NCBI GenBank assembly: GCA_003554025.1
Contig: PWFC01000069.1
Coordinates: forward strand, 1 to 63,294
Length of the DNA: 63,294 nt
Direction: 5' to 3'
Origin: Mollicutes bacterium
GTDB lineage: Bacteria > Bacillota_I > Bacilli_A > Izemoplasmatales > Izemoplasmataceae
Part shown: in pieces, positions 57,367 to 63,294 of the stretch
How the letters are laid out: the number at the start of each line of letters is the position of its first letter
Numbering within the stretch: position 1 is the first letter of the stretch
The notes under the pieces: generated by a model
The model's database searches: none
Seen by the model: the letters and a program-made list of their open reading frames with translations, nothing else
Told to the model about the DNA's origin: nothing
Position numbers and translations under genes: made by a program

Positions 57367-58092
57367 ATGAAAATAGAAATCGTGAAAGACAAAGAAGAAA
57401 TGGCTCGCTATATAAGTGACTACCTAGTCACCGAGATATCCAACCGTACCACCTTGAATTTAGGTTGCGCTACCGGATCGACGTTTGAAGAAGTGTACCA
57501 CCGTCTTGTTGAGGCCCATAAACAAAAAAATGTCTCTTTTTCTCATGTTCGCACTTTCAATTTGGATGAATATTTGGACATTTCCGACGAACATCCGGAA
57601 ACCTATAAAAATACGATGGAGCGTCTGCTTTTCAATCACGTGGACATCCCAACCCATCAAAGACACTTTCCACCATCGGACGAACACGCCGAATACGATG
57701 CCTATGACGAATTTATCAGAGCTCAAGGCGGCATCGACATTCAATTGCTTGGCATCGGTGTGAACGGCCATATCGCATTCAATGAACCGGGGAGTTCGTT
57801 TACATCAAAGACTCATAAAGTGGCGTTGAGCAAATCGACCCGAAAGGCCAATGCGCGGTTCTTTGATTCCATGTCTTCCGTGCCACAATATGCCATCACC
57901 ATGGGCATTCAAACTATCATGAACGCAAAAAGCATCGTGCTTGCCGCAAGCGGAAAGCATAAGGCCAAAGCGGTCAAGCATATGATCGAAGGGAAAATTG
58001 ACGAATCTTTACCCGCCAGCGTCTTGCGACGTCATGACGATGTCACCGTTGTTTTGGACAATGCCGCGGCCAAACACCTCAAGGAAGGGTGA
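57367..58092 (+). CDS. nagB: Glucosamine-6-phosphate deaminase
   Basis: 241 residues, ATG 57367 after gaggtga. Converts glucosamine 6-phosphate to fructose 6-phosphate and ammonia, feeding PfkA. Motifs: LNLGCATGSTFEEVY, TFNLDEYLDI, LLGIGVNGHIAFNEPGSSF (catalytic His/Glu region), ITMGIQTIMNAKSIVLAASG. Normal length for the short, non-allosteric Bacillus type. Six bases before nagR. No nagA (deacetylase) in the window. Confidence 0.97.
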   Translation: MKIEIVKDKEEMARYISDYLVTEISNRTTLNLGCATGSTFEEVYHRLVEAHKQKNVSFSHVRTFNLDEYLDISDEHPETYKNTMERLLFNHVDIPTHQRHFPPSDEHAEYDAYDEFIRAQGGIDIQLLGIGVNGHIAFNEPGSSFTSKTHKVALSKSTRKANARFFDSMSSVPQYAITMGIQTIMNAKSIVLAASGKHKAKAVKHMIEGKIDESLPASVLRRHDDVTVVLDNAAAKHLKEG

Positions 58093-58098
58093 GAAGGG

Positions 58099-58794
58099 AT
58101 GAAACCGAAATATTTGCAGCTTGTCGACATTTTGGAAACCATGATTCAACAACTGGGCCAAAATGAAATGATTCCCTCGGAGAGAACTTTGTCCGAACGT
58201 TACAACATGTCTCGTATGACAGTTCGGAAAGCGATTAATCATCTTGTCCAACAAAACAAGCTCTATCGCGTGCGAAACGTCGGCACATTCACCACCGATG
58301 AGAAGCTCTATAAAAAAATGGACGTTTTCAAGGGCTTCACCAAAGAGGTGCGAACCGCAGGAGGAATACCTTCGAGCGCGCTGATTGAATACGGACTTTT
58401 ACCGGCGGATGAAAAGGTGGCCGCGAACTTGAACATCAAAGAAGGCGATTCGGTCTACAAAGTGATTCGACTTCGCAAAAAAAACGGCAAACCGATCATG
58501 GTGGACGAATCGTATTTCCCAAAAGCGATCATTCCGTTATCGGAAGACATCGTCAGCGGCTCCATTTATGAATACATTCATGAAACTCTCGGATTGCAAA
58601 TAGTCACCGCCAATCAGCGGTTTCGAGCCACGTTTGCGAAACCGCTGTATCAAAAATACCTTGAAATAGACCCCAACACACCCGTAATGCACGTTGAAAT
58701 CACAGCCCTTTTGAAAGACGGACGTGTTTTTGAGTACACGAATTCCTACATCAACACCCGCCGTTACGAACTTATTTCAAAGAGTTACCAATAA
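58099..58794 (+). CDS. nagR: GntR/HutC-family regulator (NagR/YvoA-like)
   Basis: 231 residues. N-terminal winged helix MIPSERTLSERYNMSRMTVRKAINHLVQQNKLYRVRNVGTF, C-terminal UTRA ligand domain (about 85-225; KVIRLRKKNGKPIMVDESYFP). In Bacillus, NagR/YvoA responds to GlcN-6-P or GlcNAc-6-P and binds dre-type sites, three of which lie in the divergent promoter region here. So it likely controls both its own operon and the PTS operon. Confidence 0.9.
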   Translation: MKPKYLQLVDILETMIQQLGQNEMIPSERTLSERYNMSRMTVRKAINHLVQQNKLYRVRNVGTFTTDEKLYKKMDVFKGFTKEVRTAGGIPSSALIEYGLLPADEKVAANLNIKEGDSVYKVIRLRKKNGKPIMVDESYFPKAIIPLSEDIVSGSIYEYIHETLGLQIVTANQRFRATFAKPLYQKYLEIDPNTPVMHVEITALLKDGRVFEYTNSYINTRRYELISKSYQ

Positions 58795-58803
58795 GGAGGC
58801 TAT

Positions 58804-59436
58804 ATGTTTGAAATCAAAGATGTAGAATATAAGGATGTCTTACGGGTCAAAAACATCGATGTGGCTTCCGGGGAAATCGTTTGTATTGTTGGCGAAAGTG
58901 GCGGTGGAAAAAGCACTTTGCTTCGTCTTTTAAACAAGTCCCTTTCACCAACGAAAGGGACGATTCACTATAATGGAAAAAGCCTTGCAGAAATAGATAG
59001 CGTGGCCCACCGCCGTGAAGTGGTGTATTTGAATCAAAAGCCTCATATGTTTCCGGGGAGTCTTCGCGACAATTTGCTCATTGGTCTTCGCTTTCAGCAA
59101 AGAGAAGACGCAGACGATAAGACTCTCTACGATTTGATGAAACGGGTTCGGTTGAACAAATCGTTGGATATGGACGTTAAGCATTTATCCGGGGGCGAAA
59201 GGCAGCGACTCGCTTTGGCGAGGGTTTTGCTGTTGGATGCGGCCGTGTATTTGCTCGATGAACCCTCAAGTTCTTTGGACGACGTTTCTGAAGACCTTAT
59301 GATTGAGACAATTGTGGAATTCACCAAAAAAGAGAATAAGACTTTGGTTATGGTCACCCATTCCAAAGACCAAGCTCATAAACATGGGGACAAAGTGTAC
59401 GAAATCCAAAACGGCCGACAAAAAGAGGTGAGTTAG
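58804..59436 (+). CDS. fetA: ABC transporter ATP-binding protein, FetA-like
   Basis: 210 residues, ATG 58804 after aaggagg. Walker A GESGGGKST, signature LSGGERQRLALARVLL, Walker B VYLLDEPSSSLDD, THSKDQ. Short FetA/YbbL-type ATPase without extra domains. The next gene starts directly after its TAG stop. With FetB it exports iron and raises resistance to oxidative stress in E. coli. Ten bases after nagR, so read-through from nagB is possible. Confidence 0.9.
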   Translation: MFEIKDVEYKDVLRVKNIDVASGEIVCIVGESGGGKSTLLRLLNKSLSPTKGTIHYNGKSLAEIDSVAHRREVVYLNQKPHMFPGSLRDNLLIGLRFQQREDADDKTLYDLMKRVRLNKSLDMDVKHLSGGERQRLALARVLLLDAAVYLLDEPSSSLDDVSEDLMIETIVEFTKKENKTLVMVTHSKDQAHKHGDKVYEIQNGRQKEVS

Positions 59437-60225
59437 ATGGACGGAAACGTTATAGAATTGACCTATTGGCAGGTGCTTTTCGGGTACATATTTGTGCTGT
59501 TTGTTCTTTATATTTTAAGACGCCGCGCCATCAAGCGAGAAAGCGTCTTAATCATAGCGACGTTGAGGATGACGTTTCAGCTCGTCGCGGTTGGGTATGC
59601 CCTGACATTGATTATTGAGAATCCTCATCCGCTGCTTACGCTCGCCGTGGTTTTTGTGATGCTCGGGTTTGCGGTGTTTACGGTGTTTCGCAAGTTCAAA
59701 AAGGAGCTTACGCTTTCTATCAAGAAGGTTGTCGCGTTCACATTGCCCGCTGGTAGTTTGACGTCTTTGGCGTATTTTTTGTTTGTGGTGATTCGGGTGG
59801 AGCCTTATTACAATCCTCAATACTTCATCCCCATAACCGGCATGATTGTCGGCAACTCTATGACGGGCATCACGTTAGGTATACACACGTTGCTCAATCG
59901 TTTCACGGACCAAAAGGAAGCCGTAATCGAAGCGCTGCATCTTGGCGCGACGCCTAAAGATGCCTCCCACGGAATCGTCAATGAAGCGTTTGACGCCGCG
60001 ATTATGCCCACGGTGAACAATATGCTAGGGATGGGGATTATCTTTTTGCCGGGAATGATGACCGGACAAATTTTATCGGGCGTCGCTCCAACGACGGCGA
60101 TCATGTATCAAATCGGCGTCATGCTTGGCATACTCGGCGGCGTTGCACTCTCCACCTATCTTTTCCTCTTGTTTGGGTATCGGACGTTTTTCAACAAAGA
60201 TGCACAACTGAAAACCATGGTATAA
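59437..60225 (+). CDS. fetB: Iron export ABC permease FetB (UPF0014)
   Basis: 262 residues, ATG immediately after the fetA stop. Seven helices. Conserved UPF0014 blocks: LRMTFQLVAVGYAL, PITGMIVGNSMTGITLG, EALHLGATPKDAS, MPTVNNMLGMGIIFLPGMMTGQILSGVAPTTAIMYQ. Partner of FetA. Confidence 0.92.
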   Translation: MDGNVIELTYWQVLFGYIFVLFVLYILRRRAIKRESVLIIATLRMTFQLVAVGYALTLIIENPHPLLTLAVVFVMLGFAVFTVFRKFKKELTLSIKKVVAFTLPAGSLTSLAYFLFVVIRVEPYYNPQYFIPITGMIVGNSMTGITLGIHTLLNRFTDQKEAVIEALHLGATPKDASHGIVNEAFDAAIMPTVNNMLGMGIIFLPGMMTGQILSGVAPTTAIMYQIGVMLGILGGVALSTYLFLLFGYRTFFNKDAQLKTMV

Positions 60226-60251
60226 TTGAGCTATGCAATTGATTTGCCATA

Positions 60252-60260
60252 TGCTATACT
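60252..60260 (+). promoter_or_regulatory. Promoter of the EAL gene, extended -10
   Basis: TGC plus TATACT (60255-60260). A second extended -10 (TGG TATAAT, 60218-60226) overlaps the fetB stop. Confidence 0.5.
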
Positions 60261-60302
60261 GTATTCAAGGGAATGGGATGTGTCAAGGAGAAGGTGACAG
60301 AG

Positions 60303-61946
60303 TTGAGCAACGACAGAAGAATTCTTTTTGACGCCATCATTGAGCACACAAAAACTTTTCGCTATGTAATTTTGACGTTGAATATTCTCTTGTTTCCACT
60401 CGTTTTTGCCATCGTCTATTTTACCGGCGGCACCCAATACGCCTACTTGCACATCATGTATATTCCCGTGATGATGTCGGCGTTCCTTTTCGGTTGGAAA
60501 GGCGGGGTTTTGGCCGGATTGGCCGGTGGTTTCTTGTTGGGACCCTTTATGCCTCTTGACACTTCAACAAACGTCATGCAACCTTTTATGAACTGGTTTT
60601 ACCGAATGGCGTATTTTATGTTGATAGGCTTAGTGCTTGGGTATATTTTTGACCGTCTGCGCGAACAGATGCTCCGCATGTTGAATTTGCACACAAGAAG
60701 CTACGATACCGGCATCATCAACTACAACTATTATCTCAAGCACCGAAACATCCGCTCTCAAGGCCGCAAAAAAGTCACGATGGCCCTCACGGTGAACAAT
60801 TACGAGCAGTTGACTTCGCTTTTGGGGCGGGACGCTTACATTGAAGTATTCAAAGAACTCTATGAGGCGTTGAAAACTGTTTTGCCGGATCACGCGCTGG
60901 TTTTCCAGGTGGATTTTCATCGTTTTTGGGTGGAGATGTCTGCAGAATCATTCCGAAAGATTCGGGATACCTTGGCCGAGTCGCTTGACAATGTGACGTT
61001 TTACAGCGAGAGGGTTCCGCTTTATCTTGATTATTCTATCGGCATAAGCATGCCGAGTCCGACTCGGACGATGCACGATCGTTTCAAGGAAAGCGATATC
61101 GCCGCGATGCACGCGAAAAAACAAAATTTGAAAATTGCTTTGTACCATGACGACCACTTGCATGATGAACTGATGCTTCGCCGTTTGGGCGAATTGCCAT
61201 TAGCCCTTCAAAACAACGATTTGTTTTTGGAGTATCAACCGTTGATTGACCTCAAAAACGATAAAGTAGTGGGTATTGAGGCCTTGGTGCGTTGGTCTCA
61301 TGCGGATAAAATCCTTTATCCCAACGAATTCATTCCTTTGGCGGAAGAGTCTCGCATCATCGACGACATTACTCTTTGGGTGTTTGAACGGGTGCTTAAG
61401 GATTTTGGACATTTGCACGCCATTGCCCCGGATGTAGACATCGCCCTGAATATTTCCCAGAAAAACTTGTTCAATCAAAGTTTGCTGGATACCATGATCA
61501 AACGAATTGAAGAAACCGACTTTAACGGTAGAAATCTCCACATTGAAATGACCGAATCCTCAATGATGAAAAATCGTACGTCGACCGGCATGTTTTTCAA
61601 TAAACTCCGCAACCATAATGTGAAGATCATCATTGACGATTTCGGCACGGGCTATTCTTCGCTTTCATGCTTGCGGGATTTGCCGGCCGACACGGTGAAA
61701 ATCGACCGAGATTTCACGATGAATCTTGAAGACGATCCTTCTTTGGCTTACATGGTGGAAGCCATTGTGGATTTGGCGCATAACCTTCACTTAAAGGTTA
61801 TTGCCGAAGGCGTCGAAGACCAAAACATCTTAGAAAGGCTCAAAGCGCTCGATTGCGATTATGCGCAAGGCTTCTTATACGCCAGACCGATGCTTAAAGA
61901 CGACTTGTTCGTATGGTTGAAGGAAAGACAAAAAAGCGCGGCATGA
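60303..61946 (+). CDS. Membrane cyclic-di-GMP phosphodiesterase (degenerate GGDEF + EAL)
   Basis: 547 residues from TTG 60303, which has gaaggtga 5 bases upstream; ATG 60273 lies almost on the predicted transcription start and lacks a usable site. N-terminal three or four membrane helices (about 15-120), then a degenerate GGDEF-like domain (about 160-295) lacking GGDEF, then an EAL domain (about 300-540). EAL residues are intact: EALVRW (about 325), NISQKN, EMTES, DDFGTGYSS, VKIDRDF, IAEGVED and AQGF. So active hydrolysis of cyclic di-GMP is expected. Single gene with a strong terminator. Confidence 0.93.
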   Translation: MSNDRRILFDAIIEHTKTFRYVILTLNILLFPLVFAIVYFTGGTQYAYLHIMYIPVMMSAFLFGWKGGVLAGLAGGFLLGPFMPLDTSTNVMQPFMNWFYRMAYFMLIGLVLGYIFDRLREQMLRMLNLHTRSYDTGIINYNYYLKHRNIRSQGRKKVTMALTVNNYEQLTSLLGRDAYIEVFKELYEALKTVLPDHALVFQVDFHRFWVEMSAESFRKIRDTLAESLDNVTFYSERVPLYLDYSIGISMPSPTRTMHDRFKESDIAAMHAKKQNLKIALYHDDHLHDELMLRRLGELPLALQNNDLFLEYQPLIDLKNDKVVGIEALVRWSHADKILYPNEFIPLAEESRIIDDITLWVFERVLKDFGHLHAIAPDVDIALNISQKNLFNQSLLDTMIKRIEETDFNGRNLHIEMTESSMMKNRTSTGMFFNKLRNHNVKIIIDDFGTGYSSLSCLRDLPADTVKIDRDFTMNLEDDPSLAYMVEAIVDLAHNLHLKVIAEGVEDQNILERLKALDCDYAQGFLYARPMLKDDLFVWLKERQKSAA

Positions 61947-61957
61947 CAAACGACGAC

Positions 61958-62010
61958 CCTGAAGTTCCGATGCGAAAACACATTTTGGCATCGAAGCTTC
62001 AGGTTTTTTT
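61958..62010 (+). terminator. Long intrinsic terminator after the EAL gene
   Basis: Arms cctgaag...gatgc and gcatc...cttcagg with internal mismatches, followed by seven T. Confidence 0.85.
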
Positions 62011-62011
62011 G

Positions 62012-62040
62012 TTGCGTTCATGAGGTCCTTTAAGTAAAAT
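62012..62040 (+). promoter_or_regulatory. gltS-like gene promoter
   Basis: TTGCGT (62012-62017), 17-base spacer, TAAAAT (62035-62040). Confidence 0.6.
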
Positions 62041-62061
62041 AGAAGCGAAAGGGGAGGTTGG

Positions 62062-63294
62062 ATGAGTCCCGAAGTTATTGGTTTTAGCTTGCTTTTGATT
62101 GGATTGGGATTGCTTGTTGCTAAGTTCATACGATTGAAATTCGGAATTTTTTCGAAGTACTTTTTGCCGAGTTCGATCATCGCCGGGTTTTTGTTTTTGC
62201 TGGTCGGGCCTGAGGTTTTAGGGCGATTTCTTGGCAACTTCGAACGGTTCGAAAATATGGAATACGGTTTGCTGACGAAATCCGTGGTCGGTGTGTTTTC
62301 CACGCTCCCCGGGTTGTTGATCAGTTTTATTTTTGCGTCTTTGTTCATTGGTAAGAAGATTCCTTCTTTCAAAGACATTTGGCTGACGGCCGGACCGCAA
62401 GTTTCGTTTGGCCAATCGGTTGCCTGGGGCCAGTATGTTTTCGGATTGCTGGTGACCATGGCGATTTTGGTGCCGGTTTTTCAAACGAATGCGATGGCAG
62501 GCGCGTTGATTGAAATTGCTTTTGAAGGCGGCCACGGAACGAGCGCGGGCTTAGCGGATACCTTTAGGGAACTAGGGTTTTCCGAGGGGGCGGATTTGGC
62601 CATGGGGCTTGCGACGGTAGGCGTTGTGAGCGGTGTCATTTTCGGCGTTGTTTTGATCAATTGGGGCGTACGCCGTGGGAAGACGAATTACTTGAAGGAT
62701 CCTAAGGATTTTGATGAAGCTCAGCTGCGCGGTGTTGTCGATGTGGAAGACCGGGTTGCGACCGGAGTGCTTACCACAAGCCCTCAATCGATCGAACCGT
62801 TGGCTTTGCATTTGGGCGTTGTCGGCGCCGCGGTGATTTTGGGAAAAGTGATTTTGGAGTTGCTGATTTTGCTTGAAGGCGCAACATGGGGTTCAAACGG
62901 CGGTGTTGTGATTGTGGAGTATCTTCCGCTTTTTCCCTTGGCCATGCTTGGCGGTGTGATAGTCCAACTGTTGCTGGACAAATTTGACCGTCATCACTTG
63001 GTTGACCGCGACATGGTCAACCGTTTGCAGGGGCTGGCTCTCGATTTCTTGATTGTAAGCGCGATTGCGACGCTGTCTTTGCAGGTCATTGGTGAAAACC
63101 TCGGTGTTTTCCTAATCTTGGCGGCCACGGGCATATTGTGGAACGTGTTGGCTTTTGTGTTCATCGCGCCGCGGATGATTCCTAAGAACTGGTTTGAGCG
63201 CGGTATTGGCGATTTCGGTCAATCGATGGGCATGACGGCCGCCGGCTTGATGCTCATCCGGATTGTCGACAGCAAAGGCGACACCAAAGCGTTA
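62062..63294 (+). CDS. Sodium/glutamate symporter GltS family, 3' truncated
   Basis: ATG 62062 after gggaggttgg; the frame is open to the window end (411 codons), so the C-terminus is missing. It begins MSPEVIGFSLLLIGLGLLVAK with many further helices. Conserved half-repeats include GPQVSFGQSVAWGQY, the motif EGGHGTSAGLADTFRELGF, and near the end GDFGQSMGMTAAGLML, the second repeat of the family. Na+-coupled import of glutamate or a related dicarboxylate; other ESS-family substrates cannot be excluded. Confidence 0.88.
   Translation, partial: MSPEVIGFSLLLIGLGLLVAKFIRLKFGIFSKYFLPSSIIAGFLFLLVGPEVLGRFLGNFERFENMEYGLLTKSVVGVFSTLPGLLISFIFASLFIGKKIPSFKDIWLTAGPQVSFGQSVAWGQYVFGLLVTMAILVPVFQTNAMAGALIEIAFEGGHGTSAGLADTFRELGFSEGADLAMGLATVGVVSGVIFGVVLINWGVRRGKTNYLKDPKDFDEAQLRGVVDVEDRVATGVLTTSPQSIEPLALHLGVVGAAVILGKVILELLILLEGATWGSNGGVVIVEYLPLFPLAMLGGVIVQLLLDKFDRHHLVDRDMVNRLQGLALDFLIVSAIATLSLQVIGENLGVFLILAATGILWNVLAFVFIAPRMIPKNWFERGIGDFGQSMGMTAAGLMLIRIVDSKGDTKAL

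Noticed and set aside
1-63294. CRISPR array, prophage, IS element, rRNA operon or replication origin
   Set aside because: No regularly spaced repeats, transposase, integrase or phage genes, no rRNA signature and no DnaA-box cluster were seen.

Overview
The window reads as a chromosome segment of a monoderm Bacillota bacterium, probably a deep-branching member of Bacilli related to the Mollicutes (Acholeplasma, Izemoplasma or Haloplasma-like). That placement is an inference. It rests on the ytxK-ackA order, a short pykF-like pyruvate kinase, LemA/DUF3137 proteins, a single-component RND pump and Bacillus-type riboswitches. TGA, TAA and TAG all end genes and TGG encodes Trp, so the standard bacterial code applies. 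G+C looks mid-40s by eye. No rRNA, tRNA, IS element, prophage or CRISPR array was found. Many promoters carry an extended -10 (TGN TATAAT) with a weak -35.

Layout. 1-8780: housekeeping block with a 5'-truncated ytxK-like methyltransferase, ackA, an exported Ig-like protein, dnaE, pfkA and pyk. 8815-13516: a decaying ABC-export/DUF1700-DUF4097 locus with one nonsense codon in the permease and a frameshift plus a nonsense codon in the envelope protein. 13542-17600: RND efflux pump and TetR regulator behind a 30-bp palindrome. 17600-21314: B12-type radical SAM enzyme and uvrB. 21315-26565: an ABC exporter, then four tandem related genes for about 30-residue leaderless peptides, a LiaX/YvlB-like domain protein, DUF3137 and LemA. 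This is the best candidate for an undescribed system. 26649-34602: serine dehydratase, two RlmD-type rRNA methyltransferases, an ArsR regulator with a Cys-Cys/His tail, a heliorhodopsin, a fluoride riboswitch with a CPA antiporter, a 28-residue membrane peptide and a K+ channel. 34615-38448: quinone/electrophile detoxification genes. 38502-44806: ABC-F protein, a methyltransferase and M50 protease pair, an orphan 35-residue peptide with a perfect promoter, and an M-box riboswitch with mgtE. 44895-53964: GGDEF/HD-GYP protein, ogt, methyltransferases, ANT(6)-like and AAC(6')-like genes, an ABC exporter with TetR, and PAP2. 54027-60225: amino-sugar PTS operon divergent from nagB-nagR, with NagR-type and cre-type sites, then fetAB. 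60252-end: EAL phosphodiesterase and a 3'-truncated gltS-like symporter.

Themes. Central glycolysis and acetate formation (pfkA, pyk, ackA, nagB, serine dehydratase) suggest a fermentative lifestyle. Defence against toxic compounds is prominent: RND pump, ABC exporters, ABC-F, two aminoglycoside-modifying enzymes, quinone detoxification, fluoride-responsive transport, iron export and Ogt. The window also encodes both a cyclic-di-GMP synthase/HD-GYP hydrolase and an apparently active EAL hydrolase.
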